A stretch of DNA of 64,000 nt from Streptomyces asiaticus (GCF_018138715.1 NZ_JAGSHX010000006.1:2170001-2234000), one strand, 5' to 3'. Positions 45,174 through 54,588 are shown, counted from the stretch's first letter. The notes: generated by a model not told the origin, from the letters alone. Numbers and translations are program-made.

Positions 45174-45201
45174 ACCCTCAGCATGGCACAGCGAACCCAC
45201 T

Positions 45202-45221
45202 AACACAACTGGAGTTGCACT
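45202..45221. promoter_or_regulatory. TetR operator 2 (overlaps the tetR ribosome binding site)
   Basis: AACACAACTGGAGTTGCACT, the same core as operator 1 and exactly 48 bases from it. It contains the GGAG ribosome binding site of the TetR gene and ends at its TTG start. Confidence 0.8.
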
Positions 45222-45847
45222 TGTCCACAGAGAGCGCCGCCCCGACGCCGGGCACCGTCCGCCCCGGCGGGCGCACCGCGCGCACCCGCTCGGCGGTGCG
45301 CGACGCCGTGCTCACCGGCCTCGCCGAGCACGGCTATCCGGGTCTGACCGTGGAGTACGTCGCCGAGCGCTCCGGCATCCACAAAACGACCGTCTACCGG
45401 CGCTGGGGCAGCGTCGAGGGGCTCGTGGCGGACGCGCTTGACCTGGCGGGAGAGGACGCCTGGACGCCGCCCGACACCGGGAATCTGGAGGGCGATCTGC
45501 GCGCCCTCGCCCGCGAGGTGGCCGAGACCTTCGGCAGCGCGTCGGCCGCCGCCGCGCCGACCGCCTTCATCGCGGCCGCGTTCCAGTCCGAGCGCGCGGC
45601 GCAGGCGCTGCGCGACTTCTACACCGAGCGCTTCGCGCGCTGCGAAACCGTGGTGCGCAGGGCCGTCGACCGAGGCGAGGCCCCCTCCGGCACCGACGCC
45701 GCGGCGGTCGTACGCGCCGTCTCCGCGCCCTTGTTCTTCCGGGCGCTCATCACCCGCGAGCCCATCGACACCCCGCTCGCCGACCAGACGGCCACCGCCG
45801 TCGCCGCCGCGGTCCGGACCGGGGCCTATCTCCCCGCCCGCCGCTGA
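45221..45847 (+). CDS. TetR family transcriptional regulator
   Basis: A 208-residue TetR regulator. The helix-turn-helix is at about residues 43-70 (TVEYVAERSGIHKTTVYRRW), followed by an all-helical ligand domain with a TetR_C-type end. The start is TTG at 45221, six bases after GGAG; an ATG at 45183 opens only a six-codon frame (MAQRTH). It is divergent from the ABC-F gene, with two shared operators, so it most likely represses both and is released by a drug or metabolite. Confidence 0.9.
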   Translation: MSTESAAPTPGTVRPGGRTARTRSAVRDAVLTGLAEHGYPGLTVEYVAERSGIHKTTVYRRWGSVEGLVADALDLAGEDAWTPPDTGNLEGDLRALAREVAETFGSASAAAAPTAFIAAAFQSERAAQALRDFYTERFARCETVVRRAVDRGEAPSGTDAAAVVRAVSAPLFFRALITREPIDTPLADQTATAVAAAVRTGAYLPARR

Positions 45848-45885
45848 TCAGGACCGCCCCCCCTTGCCCGGCAGCGGGCTCCGCA

Positions 45886-46491
45886 TCACACCGTCCAGGC
45901 GGACTCGACCCGTACGACATCGCCGGCGATCGCCGCCACATCCGCTTCCGTCTGCGCGCGCAGGCCGAGCCGCTCGACCCGCTCCACACGGTACTTCCCG
46001 TGCTCGGCCGCCGAGTCCCACATCGACAACACCAGGAACTCGTTCCCCGGCGCCTCCCCGAACACCCCGCGCAGCATCCCGGGCGACCCGGCCATGGCCG
46101 GATTCCACACCTTCTCCTGCACCAGCGTGAAGTGATCCACCCGGTCGGGGCGCACCCGGCAGTGCGCGACGCGCACCACGTCCGCGTCGGAGAACCGCGG
46201 CTCGAAGCCGACCTTCACATCGAATCGGTGCTCGAACAGCCGGACTTGCATATCTCGGTACGTGCCCGACTGCGAGGCCGCCAGCCGGTCGTGCGAGCGC
46301 GCCATGAAGGAGTCGTAGAACGCCCGGCTCTCCCAGAACGAGAAGACATGCGCCACATTCGGCCGCCCCCGGCTCCAGCCACCGCCCTGCCCCCGGAATC
46401 CCGGTTCGCCGGGCAACCCCGCCCACTTCCGCTGCCCCCGCTCGAAACCCGGGCGGTCCACCACGGTGCAGCGAATCCACTTGACCAGCAC
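45886..46491 (-). CDS. DUF4937 (YdbC-like) protein
   Basis: A 201-residue protein of the YdbC/DUF4937 type, built from two dimeric alpha-beta-barrel-like (ABM/monooxygenase fold) domains, about residues 1-100 and 105-200. The first contains FSFWESRAFYDSFMARSHDRL and the second FLVLSMWDSAAEHGKYR. Some relatives bind heme or small aromatics, but no ligand is evident here. GTG at 46491 follows GGATGG. It converges with the TetR gene and stands alone. Confidence 0.75.
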   Translation of the reverse strand: MLVKWIRCTVVDRPGFERGQRKWAGLPGEPGFRGQGGGWSRGRPNVAHVFSFWESRAFYDSFMARSHDRLAASQSGTYRDMQVRLFEHRFDVKVGFEPRFSDADVVRVAHCRVRPDRVDHFTLVQEKVWNPAMAGSPGMLRGVFGEAPGNEFLVLSMWDSAAEHGKYRVERVERLGLRAQTEADVAAIAGDVVRVESAWTV

Positions 46492-46586
46492 CGCGCCATC
46501 CTACGGCCGTACGGTGGCCCTCATCACATACCGGAGAGTCCGCCCCCGGTTCGCCATCGCGCCCTACGGCGCCGGGGGACGACGGC

Positions 46587-46620
46587 GGCGGGGCGCGGAC
46601 CCGAAGGCCCGCGCCCCGCC
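46587..46620 (-). terminator. Terminator of nrdJ
   Basis: A perfect 12-bp stem (46587-46598 with 46609-46620) around a 10-base loop, 43 bases past the nrdJ stop. Confidence 0.7.
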
Positions 46621-46662
46621 TGGGATGTCATCCCCTCGGATGCCATCCGTAAGGACTCACGA

Positions 46663-49530
46663 TCAGCTGCAGCCGCTCGTGGAACCGCAGCCCTCGCACA
46701 GGTAGCAGCTGCCCGCACGGCGCATCTTGGTGCCACAGGAGAAGCAGAGCGGCGCGTCCGCGTTCAACCCCAGCTGGATCTCGACCAGTTCGGTCGAGCT
46801 GTGGGCCTCCTTCGCCGACTCGGACCCGCTCCGCGGCTGCGACGACGACCCACTGCTCTTCGGGGCGGTCACATGGCGCGGCGCGGACTGGGCCAGGCCC
46901 TCGACGTCCACCTCGTCGTCGGCGGCCTCGTAGGACCCCGTCTCCAGGTGGCGCTGGCGCTCCTCGGCGGAGTGGATGCCGAGCGCCGAGCGGGTCTCGA
47001 AGGGCAGGAAGTCCAGCGCCAGCCGGCGGAAGATGTAGTCGACGATCGACTGCGCCATCCGCACGTCCGGGTCGTCCGTCATCCCGGCCGGCTCGAAGCG
47101 CATGTTGGTGAACTTCGAGACGTAGGTCTCCAGCGGCACGCCGTACTGAAGACCGACCGACACGGCGATCGAGAAGGCGTCCATCATGCCCGCCAGGGTC
47201 GAGCCCTGCTTGGACATCTTCAGGAAGACCTCACCGAGACCGTCGTCCGGGTAGGAGTTGGCGGTCATGTAGCCCTCGGCGCCGCCCACCGTGAAGGAGG
47301 TGGTGATGCCGGGGCGGCCCTTGGGAAGGCGCCTGCGGACCGGGCGGTACTCGACGACCTTCTCGACCTCGGGCTCGGCCTGCTCCTTCTCCTCCTTCTT
47401 CTTGGCGGAGAGCGGCTGGCCGACCTTGCAGTTGTCGCGGTAGATCGCCAGCGCCTTGAGGCCGAGCTTCCAGCCCTCGAAGTAGATCTCCTCGATCTCC
47501 TCGACGGTGGCCGACTCCGGCATGTTGACCGTCTTGGAGATCGCGCCGGACAGGAACGGCTGGGCGGCCGCCATCATCCGCACATGCCCCATCGGCGAGA
47601 TGGAGCGCTCGCCCATCGCGCAGTCGAAGACCTCGTAGTGCGCGGGCTTGAGCCCCGGCGCGTCGATCACATTGCCGTGCTCGGCGATGTGAGCGACGAT
47701 CGCCTCGACCTGCTCCTCCTGGTAGCCGAGCCGCTTGAGCGCCTTGGGGACCGTGTTGTTCACGATCTGCATGGAGCCGCCGCCGACCAGCTTCTTGAAC
47801 TTGACCAGGGCCAGGTCCGGCTCGACGCCCGTGGTGTCGCAGTCCATCATCAGGCCGATGGTGCCGGTCGGCGCGAGCACCGACGCCTGGGCGTTGCGGT
47901 AGCCGCTCTTCTCGCCGAGGCGCAGCACGTCCTGCCAGGCCTCGGTGGCCGCGGCCCAGACCGGAGTGTCCAGGTCGTCCATGCGCTTGGCGGCGGCGTT
48001 GGCGTCCGAGTGCTGCTTCATGACGCGCTTGTGGGCGTCCGCGTTCCGGGCGTAGCCGTCGTACGTGCCGACCACGGCGGCGAGCTCCGCGGAGCGCTTG
48101 TACGAGGTGCCGGTCATCAGGGAGGTGATGGCTCCGGCCAGGGCCCGGCCGCCGTCGCTGTCGTAGGCATGGCCGGTGGCCATCAGCAGGGCGCCCAGGT
48201 TGGCGTAGCCGATGCCCAGCTGGCGGAAGGCGCGGGTGGTCTCGCCGATCTTCTCGGTCGGGAAGTCCGCGAAGCAGATGGAGATGTCCATCGCCGTGAT
48301 GACCAGCTCGACGACCTTGGCGAAGCGCTCGGCGTCGAAGCGCTGGTTGCCCGCGTCGTCGTCCTGGAGGAACTTCATCAGGTTGAGCGAGGCGAGGTTG
48401 CACGAGGAGTTGTCCAGGTGCATGTACTCGCTGCACGGGTTGGAGGCGGTGATCCGGCCCGACTCCGGCGAGGTGTGCCAGTGGTTGATGGTGTCGTCGT
48501 ACTGGATGCCCGGGTCGGCGCAGGCCCAGGCGGCCTCGGCCATCTTGCGGAAGAGCGTCTTGGCGTCGATCTCCTCGATGGGCTCACCGGTCATCCGGCT
48601 GCGCAGCCCGAACGAGGAGCCGGACTCCACCGCCTTCATGAACGTGTCGTTCACGCGGACGGAGTTGTTGGCGTTCTGGTACTGGACGGACGTGATGTCG
48701 TCGCCGCCCAGGTCCATGTCGAAGCCCGCGTCGCGCAGGGCGCGGATCTTCTCCTCCTCCTTGACCTTGGTCTCGATGAACGCCTCGACGTCCGGGTGAT
48801 CGACATCGAGCACGACCATCTTGGCGGCCCGGCGGGTGGCGCCGCCCGACTTGATCGTTCCGGCGGAGGCGTCGGCGCCGCGCATGAAGGAGACGGGGCC
48901 GGAGGCGTTGCCGCCCGAGGAGAGGAGCTCCTTGGAGGAGCGGATGCGGGAGAGGTTCAGGCCGGCGCCGGAGCCGCCCTTGAAGATCATCCCCTCTTCC
49001 TTGTACCAGTCCAGGATCGACTCCATGGAGTCGTCCACGGAGAGGATGAAGCAGGCGCTGACCTGCTGCGGCTGCTTGGTGCCGACGTTGAACCAGACAG
49101 GCGAGTTGAAGCTGAAGACCTGGTGCAGCAGCGCGTAGGTGAGCTCGTGGTCGAAGATCTCGGCGTCCGCGGGCGAGGCGAAGTAGCCATTGTCCTCACC
49201 GGCCTTGCGGTAGGTGCGCACCACGCGGTCGATGAGCTGCTTCAGGCTCGCCTCGCGGTCCGGGGAGCCCACCGCACCACGGAAGTACTTGCTTGTGACG
49301 ATGTTGACCGCGTTCACCGACCAGAAGTCGGGGAACTCCACGCCGCGCTGCTCGAAGTTGACCGAACCGTCGCGCCAGTTGGTCATGACGACGTCACGGC
49401 GCTCCCAGACCACCTCGTCATACGGATGCACGCCGGGGGTGGTGTGAATGCGCTCGATACGCAGACCCTTGTTCGCCTTGCTGCCCTTGGAGCGGGAGCC
49501 TCGTGCCGGGCCGCTCGTCGTCTCTGTCAT
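46663..49530 (-). CDS. nrdJ: Vitamin B12-dependent (class II) ribonucleotide reductase
   Basis: A 955-residue NrdJ, which reduces ribonucleotides to deoxyribonucleotides with adenosylcobalamin and needs no oxygen. The radical Cys and Glu motif NPCSEYMHLDNSSCN is present, as are FSFNSPVWFNVG and AGLNLSRIRSS of the catalytic barrel. The C-terminus holds the Cys-rich tail CFSCGTKMRRAGSCYLCEGCG that re-reduces the active site and may bind zinc. The ATG at 49530 follows GGGAGG. It lies 117 bases downstream of nrdR; together they form the known nrdRJ operon under NrdR control. Confidence 0.95.
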   Translation of the reverse strand: MTETTSGPARGSRSKGSKANKGLRIERIHTTPGVHPYDEVVWERRDVVMTNWRDGSVNFEQRGVEFPDFWSVNAVNIVTSKYFRGAVGSPDREASLKQLIDRVVRTYRKAGEDNGYFASPADAEIFDHELTYALLHQVFSFNSPVWFNVGTKQPQQVSACFILSVDDSMESILDWYKEEGMIFKGGSGAGLNLSRIRSSKELLSSGGNASGPVSFMRGADASAGTIKSGGATRRAAKMVVLDVDHPDVEAFIETKVKEEEKIRALRDAGFDMDLGGDDITSVQYQNANNSVRVNDTFMKAVESGSSFGLRSRMTGEPIEEIDAKTLFRKMAEAAWACADPGIQYDDTINHWHTSPESGRITASNPCSEYMHLDNSSCNLASLNLMKFLQDDDAGNQRFDAERFAKVVELVITAMDISICFADFPTEKIGETTRAFRQLGIGYANLGALLMATGHAYDSDGGRALAGAITSLMTGTSYKRSAELAAVVGTYDGYARNADAHKRVMKQHSDANAAAKRMDDLDTPVWAAATEAWQDVLRLGEKSGYRNAQASVLAPTGTIGLMMDCDTTGVEPDLALVKFKKLVGGGSMQIVNNTVPKALKRLGYQEEQVEAIVAHIAEHGNVIDAPGLKPAHYEVFDCAMGERSISPMGHVRMMAAAQPFLSGAISKTVNMPESATVEEIEEIYFEGWKLGLKALAIYRDNCKVGQPLSAKKKEEKEQAEPEVEKVVEYRPVRRRLPKGRPGITTSFTVGGAEGYMTANSYPDDGLGEVFLKMSKQGSTLAGMMDAFSIAVSVGLQYGVPLETYVSKFTNMRFEPAGMTDDPDVRMAQSIVDYIFRRLALDFLPFETRSALGIHSAEERQRHLETGSYEAADDEVDVEGLAQSAPRHVTAPKSSGSSSQPRSGSESAKEAHSSTELVEIQLGLNADAPLCFSCGTKMRRAGSCYLCEGCGSTSGCS

Positions 49531-49647
49531 TCCGCCTCCCTGTACGGGCGAAAACGCCCTGATGTGCCCATTTCTTCCCCAGGCACGGTGTGTCTGTTCT
49601 TTCACCCGGACGCGGCAAGCGCCCCGGGCGGGTATGTGGGCCGCCGG

Positions 49648-50169
49648 TCAGTCGGCGGCGATGGCCGGCGCGGGGGCCTCCGCGGCCCCTTCGGCGCCGG
49701 GCCCGCGGTCGTGCGCGGGAGGCCGTTGCTGGTCACGCAGCTCCGCCACGGCGGCTTCGAAGTCCTCGAGGGAGTCGAAGGCGCGGTAGACGGAGGCGAA
49801 GCGGAGGTAGGCGACGAGGTCGAGCTTCTGGAGCGGGCCGAGTATGGCGAGCCCGACGTCATGGGTGGACAGCTCGGCGCTGCCGGTGGCCCGGACCGCC
49901 TCCTCCACCTGCTGGCCGAGCTTGGCGAGGGCGTCCTCGGTGACCGGACGGCCCTGGCACGCCTTGCGAACCCCCGAGATGACCTTGTCGCGGCTGAACG
50001 GCTCGGTGACCCCGCTCCGCTTGATCACCATGAGTGACGCGGTCTCCACGGTCGTGAAGCGACGCGAGCAGTCGGGGCACTGGCGGCGCCTGCGGATCGA
50101 GCAGCCGTCATCCGTGGTCCGGCTGTCGACGACGCGGCTGTCGGGGTGCCTGCAGAAGGGGCAGTGCAT
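49648..50169 (-). CDS. nrdR: Transcriptional repressor NrdR
   Basis: A 173-residue NrdR. The zinc ribbon is [15 protein letters not shown]...CPDCSRRF (residues 3-36) and the ATP-cone domain follows (about 49-140, with [20 protein letters not shown]). It senses dATP/ATP and represses ribonucleotide reductase genes. The C-terminal 30 residues are a Pro/Ala-rich tail. ATG at 50169 gives the canonical MHCPFC start. Candidate NrdR boxes lie at 50311-50359, upstream of its own operon. Confidence 0.95.
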   Translation of the reverse strand: MHCPFCRHPDSRVVDSRTTDDGCSIRRRRQCPDCSRRFTTVETASLMVIKRSGVTEPFSRDKVISGVRKACQGRPVTEDALAKLGQQVEEAVRATGSAELSTHDVGLAILGPLQKLDLVAYLRFASVYRAFDSLEDFEAAVAELRDQQRPPAHDRGPGAEGAAEAPAPAIAAD

Positions 50170-50310
50170 GACTCCGGTCCCTCCCTCACCCTCAAAAACG
50201 GCGCATGACTGAACATGCCTGAACATGCCTGATCAGCCCCGTCCAGGCCGTAAGGCCCTCCGAGGCGGCCACAAGCATAGGCCAAAACTCTGTCGGCGGA
50301 TCCACCAGGG

Positions 50311-50326
50311 ACCACAACCTGTGGGT
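50311..50326. promoter_or_regulatory. Candidate NrdR box, distal
   Basis: ACCACAACCTGTGGGT, an imperfect 16-bp palindrome. Its centre is 33 bp (about three helical turns) from the other candidate box, matching the paired spacing of NrdR sites. Confidence 0.5.
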
Positions 50327-50343
50327 GGCTTGCATCCATCAAA

Positions 50344-50359
50344 CCACTAGATCTGGTGT
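50344..50359. promoter_or_regulatory. Candidate NrdR box, proximal to lexA
   Basis: CCACTAGATCTGGTGT (reverse ACACCAGATCTAGTGG), a palindrome with the A/T-rich TAGATC centre expected of NrdR boxes. Confidence 0.65.
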
Positions 50360-50542
50360 CCGGCACTCAACCGAGCCGGATGGCGTGTCGCGGGCCGGGA
50401 GCAGGCACGAGACTACGCGAACCCCGTGCGTCCCGGATTCACAGGGGTCGGGATGCAAGACTGGGGCCGCCGCACGGCGACCGGACCAAACGGCGTATAC
50501 ACCCAACCCTGTGATCACGTCAGTCCATCTGCGAAATTTCAC

Positions 50543-50558
50543 TCGAACGTGTGTTTGG
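50543..50558. promoter_or_regulatory. SOS box (LexA operator) of lexA
   Basis: TCGAACGTGTGTTTGG matches the actinobacterial SOS box TCGAAC-N4-GTTCGA at 10 of 12 positions. It lies 62 bases before the lexA start and fits autoregulation. Confidence 0.75.
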
Positions 50559-50620
50559 CGCAACCTTTCGAAAGCAACTACCGTTGTCCAACTAGGGAGA
50601 ACATCTCGAGAGGGGCCGTC

Positions 50621-51424
50621 GTGACCACCACCGCAGAGAGCGCCACCGTTACCGCCCAGGAGCGCTCCCAGAGCCGACTCGAACAGACACACGCGATGAA
50701 CCAGACCCACCCGATGAACGACGACGCCACGACCCCGGAGGGGCAGAAGCCCGCGCGCTCGCTACCAGGGCGACCTCCAGGCATCCGGGCGGACAGCTCA
50801 GGGCTGACCGACCGGCAGCGGCGCGTCATCGAGGTCATTCGCGACTCTGTGCAGCGGCGTGGCTACCCGCCGTCCATGCGGGAGATCGGTCAGGCGGTGG
50901 GCCTCTCCAGCACCTCCTCCGTCGCCCATCAGCTGATGGCCCTGGAGCGGAAGGGCTTTCTGCGGCGCGACCCCCATCGGCCCCGAGCCTACGAGGTCCG
51001 CGGCTCCGACCAGCCCAGCACCCAGCCCCCGGACACCACCGGCAAGCCCGCCGCCTCCTATGTGCCGCTGGTCGGCCGGATCGCGGCCGGTGGCCCGATC
51101 CTCGCCGAGGAGTCGGTCGAGGATGTCTTCCCGCTCCCCCGGCAGCTGGTCGGCGACGGTGAGCTCTTCGTGCTGAAGGTGGTCGGCGACTCCATGATCG
51201 AGGCCGCCATCTGCGACGGCGACTGGGTGACGGTGCGCCGCCAGCCCGTCGCGGAGAACGGCGACATTGTCGCCGCGATGCTCGACGGTGAGGCCACGGT
51301 GAAGCGTTTCAAGCGTGAGGACGGCCATGTGTGGCTGCTTCCGCACAACGCCGCCTACCAGCCGATCCCCGGCGACGAGGCCACCATTCTGGGCAAGGTG
51401 GTCGCGGTGCTGCGGCGCGTCTGA
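50621..51424 (+). CDS. lexA: LexA repressor
   Basis: A 267-residue LexA, repressor of the SOS response. The winged helix-turn-helix is at about 60-130 ([20 protein letters not shown]). The cleavage site Ala-Gly lies in GRIAAGGPI. The catalytic Ser is in [10 protein letters not shown] and the Lys in ATVKRFKRE. The first about 55 residues, including a Met/Asn/Thr-rich stretch, are an actinobacterial N-terminal extension. GTG at 50621 gives the expected [13 protein letters not shown] and follows GAGAGGGG. An SOS box lies upstream; nrdR is divergent and dinG convergent. Confidence 0.95.
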   Translation: MTTTAESATVTAQERSQSRLEQTHAMNQTHPMNDDATTPEGQKPARSLPGRPPGIRADSSGLTDRQRRVIEVIRDSVQRRGYPPSMREIGQAVGLSSTSSVAHQLMALERKGFLRRDPHRPRAYEVRGSDQPSTQPPDTTGKPAASYVPLVGRIAAGGPILAEESVEDVFPLPRQLVGDGELFVLKVVGDSMIEAAICDGDWVTVRRQPVAENGDIVAAMLDGEATVKRFKREDGHVWLLPHNAAYQPIPGDEATILGKVVAVLRRV

Positions 51425-51465
51425 GCGCGCCGGATCGAGGTGCGCCCTTAGCGTGCCCTACGACC

Positions 51466-51499
51466 GGGCCCCGGGACCACTGCGCCGGTTCCGGGGCCC
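51466..51499. terminator. Terminator between lexA and dinG
   Basis: GGGCCCCGG (51466-51474) pairs with CCGGGGCCC (51491-51499); a G-T pair and three more pairs extend it inward. It lies between convergent genes. Confidence 0.6.
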
Positions 51500-51569
51500 T
51501 GCTGTGTCCGACGACCGTCGAGGCCCTGTCGCGTGAGAGCACCTGTCGTATGGGACGACCGCGCCCCCG

Positions 51570-53570
51570 CTAGCCCTCCTTCGCCTTGGCCGCCGCGTCG
51601 ATGGCGGCCAGCGAGCGGCGCACTTGGTTGCGGTCGGTGGTGTACCAGAATTCCGGCATGGACTTGCGGAGGAACGAGCCGTAGCGGGCCCGCTCGACCC
51701 GCGGGTCCAGAACGGCGACGATGCCCCGGTCGCCCGAAGCCCGCACCAGCCGGCCGGCGCCCTGGGCCATCAGCAGCGCGGCATGGGTCGCGGCGACGGC
51801 CATGAAGCCATTGCCCCCGGCCTCCTCCACCGCCTTCTGGCGGGCACTCATCAGAGGGTCATCGGGACGGGGGAAGGGCACCCGGTCCATCACCACCAAC
51901 TGGCAACTCGGCCCCGGCACATCGACGCCCTGCCAGAGGGACAGCGTGCCGAACAGGCAGGTCCTGGCGTCGGCGGAGAAGGAACGGATCAGCTCGCCCA
52001 GCGTCTCCTCGCCCTGGAGGAGGATGGGCATGTCCAGACGCCCACGCAGGTCCTCCGCGGCCGCCTGGGCGGCGCGCATGGACGAGAACAGCCCGAGCGT
52101 ACGACCACCCGCGGCCTCGACCAGCTCGGCGAGCTCATCGAGCATATCGGCGCGGCTGCCCTCGCGGCCGGGCTGGGCGAGATGCTTGGCGACGTAGAGA
52201 ATCCCCTGCTTGGAGTAGTCGAAGGGCGAGCCGACGTCGAGACCCTGCCAGCGCGGCGCGGTCTCCTCGCCGCCCTCCGGGTCCTGCGGGCTCTCGGGGG
52301 CGAGACCGAGTGAGGCCGCCACCCCGTTGAAGTCCCCGCCCAGCTTGAGCGTGGCGGAGGTGAGGACGACGGACCGGTCCTCGAACAGCTTCTCGCGCAG
52401 CAGCCCGGACACCGAGAGCGGGGCGACACGCAGCGAGGCGCCGAAGCGATCGTGCCGCTCGTACCAGACCACGTCGTACTCGGACGCTTCGACGATCCGC
52501 TCGGCCACCTGGTGGATGTTCTCCACGGCGCCCAGCGCCTGCTTGCGGACCGCGTCCTCGTCCTTGACCGAGGCGTCCCGTGTGGCGCCGAGCGCCGAGA
52601 TCACCGTGCGGGCCGCGTCGCGCAGCGCCATCAGCACATAGCCGAGGTCCTCGGGGATCTTCTCGAGGCGGCCGGGCAGGGCGAGCTCCATCAGCCGCTC
52701 GAAGCCCTCGGAGGCGGTCTGGAGGGCGTCCGCCGCCTGTTCGTTGACCAGCTTCGCGGCACGCCGCACGGCGCGGTTGACCTGGCCAGGGGTGAGCTCT
52801 CCGCTGGCCACGCCGGTGACCCGGGAGACCAGCTCATGGGCCTCGTCGACGATCAGCACCTCATGGCTGGGCAGCACGGGGGCGCCCTCGATCGCGTCGA
52901 TGGCGAGCAGCGCGTGATTGGTGACGACGACATCGGCGAGCTTGGCCCGCTCACGGGCGGCCTCGGCGAAGCACTCCGCGCCATAGGCGCACTTGGACGC
53001 GCCGAGGCACTCCCGGGAGGTGACCGATACCTGGGACCAGGCGCGGTCCGAGACACCGGGGGTCAGATCGTCCCGGTCGCCCGTCTCGGTATCGTCCGAC
53101 CAGTCGCGCAACCGCAGCAGGTCCTTGCCGAGCTTGCTGGTGGGCGCGGCGGCCTCGAACGGGTCGAAGAGCCCGGCCTCATCCGCGTCCTCCTGCGGGA
53201 CGCCCTCGTGGAGCCGGTGCAGGCACAGATAGTTGGAGCGGCCCTTGAGCATGGCGAACTCGGGGCGACGGCGCAGCAGCGGATGCAGCGCCTCCACGGT
53301 GCGGGGAAGGTCGCGCTCGACGAGCTGCCGCTGCAGGGCGAGGGTCGCCGTGGCGACGACGACGCGCTCGCCGTGGGCGAGGGCGGGCACCAGGTAGCCC
53401 AGGGACTTTCCGGTGCCAGTACCGGCCTGGACCAGCAGGTGGGAGCTGTCGTCGATCGCCTCCGCCACCGCTTGGGCCATGGCGGTCTGGCCAGGGCGCT
53501 CGGTGCCGCCGACGGCGGTTACGGCGGCGTGCAGCAGATCTTCGAGTGGAGGCGAGGACGATTCAGTCAT
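51570..53570 (-). CDS. dinG: DinG-type ATP-dependent DNA helicase
   Basis: A 666-residue XPD/DinG superfamily 2 helicase. Motif I is QAGTGTGKSLGYL (about residues 48-60), the DEAH box is LIVDEAHELVS, and the C-terminal motifs include LFGTLSLWQGVDVPG and QGAGRLVRASGDRGIVAVLD. Four Cys that can hold the [4Fe-4S] cluster fall around LCLHRLHE and CLGASKCAYGAECF. It unwinds DNA with 5'-3' polarity in its relatives and acts in repair. I see no SOS box upstream. It converges with lexA. Confidence 0.92.
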   Translation of the reverse strand: MTESSSPPLEDLLHAAVTAVGGTERPGQTAMAQAVAEAIDDSSHLLVQAGTGTGKSLGYLVPALAHGERVVVATATLALQRQLVERDLPRTVEALHPLLRRRPEFAMLKGRSNYLCLHRLHEGVPQEDADEAGLFDPFEAAAPTSKLGKDLLRLRDWSDDTETGDRDDLTPGVSDRAWSQVSVTSRECLGASKCAYGAECFAEAARERAKLADVVVTNHALLAIDAIEGAPVLPSHEVLIVDEAHELVSRVTGVASGELTPGQVNRAVRRAAKLVNEQAADALQTASEGFERLMELALPGRLEKIPEDLGYVLMALRDAARTVISALGATRDASVKDEDAVRKQALGAVENIHQVAERIVEASEYDVVWYERHDRFGASLRVAPLSVSGLLREKLFEDRSVVLTSATLKLGGDFNGVAASLGLAPESPQDPEGGEETAPRWQGLDVGSPFDYSKQGILYVAKHLAQPGREGSRADMLDELAELVEAAGGRTLGLFSSMRAAQAAAEDLRGRLDMPILLQGEETLGELIRSFSADARTCLFGTLSLWQGVDVPGPSCQLVVMDRVPFPRPDDPLMSARQKAVEEAGGNGFMAVAATHAALLMAQGAGRLVRASGDRGIVAVLDPRVERARYGSFLRKSMPEFWYTTDRNQVRRSLAAIDAAAKAKEG

Positions 53571-53641
53571 AGGGCTGCCAGCCTAAGGGGCGGCACCGAC
53601 ATCACTCCTGTCGGTGTGGTCGGTGACGGACGGTTTCGGCC

Positions 53642-53686
53642 GGGGCGGGGTTCGGGCGGGGTTCCGGCGGGGCGGGGTTCGGGCGG
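53642..53686. repeat. Direct repeat in the dinG leader region
   Basis: GGGGCGGGGTTCGGGCGG occurs at 53642-53659 and 53669-53686 with a related GGGGTTCCGG between. The 53571-53812 gap between dinG and the acetyltransferase gene otherwise shows nothing. Confidence 0.6.
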
Positions 53687-53812
53687 ATCTTCGCTCCGTG
53701 GCACGGCGGTTCCGCGCCGCGTGGGAACCGGGACCGGGCGAGCGGTGTATCAACAGTGGAATCTCGCATCGAGGCAGATGGATCACCGGGGGGCACGGAT
53801 GGTTGCGGAGGC

Positions 53813-54511
53813 TCACAGGACGTGTCGCAAGGCACGGTCGCGCAGCATCAGCGCGGCGCGTTTGCCGGGGAGTTCGACTTCCGCGGAGAAGCGGAAGCCG
53901 GCACCGAGGAAGGCGGCCACGGAGGGGGTGTTGCGGAGATCCGGTTCCGCCACGACCCGGGTGCAGGACGGACGGTGCTCGAGGACGAGGTCGGCGGCCG
54001 CGCGGAGCAGGGTCGTCCCCAGGCCACGCCCGCGATCGCTGACCCGGCCGATGAGCAGATGGATACCCGTGTCGTGCGGCCGGGCCGGGTAGTACCGCGC
54101 GAGGGGGTCCAGATCGGCGCGGTACACCTCCCAATAGCTCATCGGGACGCCGTCCAGGACACCCAGACAGGGCACGCTGCGCCCATCGCCGTCGAGCTGG
54201 TCCCCAAGGTGGCTCGCGGTGGCCTCCTCGGGGCCGTCGAGCTCCCAGAAGGCGGCCACGGACGGGTCGTTCATCCATTGCGCGATGAGCCGCAGATCGC
54301 GCCCAATACGGACCGGGACGAGCTGGAAGGTGCCCAACGGGATGTTGGTGGGCCCCCATTCGACGATGTGGTCGAGCAGATCCGGCCGGTCGTCGGCCTC
54401 CGAACGGGCGGAGTCCAGGTCGATGAGTCGTGCGACGTCCTCTTCCTGGCGCAGCCGCATGTCGATGGTGTCGTCGGTGCTAGAGCTCGTACTGGAGTCG
54501 GTGTGCGGCAC
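53813..54511 (-). CDS. Siderophore-type GNAT N-acetyltransferase (AlcB/RhbD-like)
   Basis: A 232-residue GNAT protein of the AlcB/IucB/RhbD kind that acylates hydroxylamines or amines in hydroxamate siderophore assembly. Conserved pieces are the PVRIGRDLRLIAQWMNDPSVAAFW substrate side, SYWEVYRADLD, and the acetyl-CoA loop HLLIGRVSDRGRGLGTTLL. The first about 55 residues are an extra polar, Ser/Asp-rich extension. GTG at 54511 follows GGAG with a 9-base spacer. It is third in a minus-strand set after the aminotransferase and IucA/IucC genes; the 77-base gap fits co-transcription. Confidence 0.87.
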   Translation of the reverse strand: MPHTDSSTSSSTDDTIDMRLRQEEDVARLIDLDSARSEADDRPDLLDHIVEWGPTNIPLGTFQLVPVRIGRDLRLIAQWMNDPSVAAFWELDGPEEATASHLGDQLDGDGRSVPCLGVLDGVPMSYWEVYRADLDPLARYYPARPHDTGIHLLIGRVSDRGRGLGTTLLRAAADLVLEHRPSCTRVVAEPDLRNTPSVAAFLGAGFRFSAEVELPGKRAALMLRDRALRHVL

Positions 54512-54588
54512 GGCGATGCTCTCCTCTCAAGGGTCTGGGCACGTCGGGAGGGACGTGGCGGTGAGGGGCGTGATCGCGGGTCGCGGAG

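Noticed and set aside
46000..50037. Very long plus-strand open frame opposite nrdJ and nrdR
   Set aside because: It is antisense to two certain genes. Long stop-free antisense frames are expected in DNA with this GC bias, and it has no conserved motif.
49531..50340. Cobalamin riboswitch for the B12-dependent reductase
   Set aside because: No B12-box sequence is seen before nrdR or nrdJ; candidate NrdR boxes give a sufficient control.
53571..53812. SOS box before dinG
   Set aside because: No TCGAAC-N4-GTTCGA-like sequence is present; the gap has only G-rich repeats.
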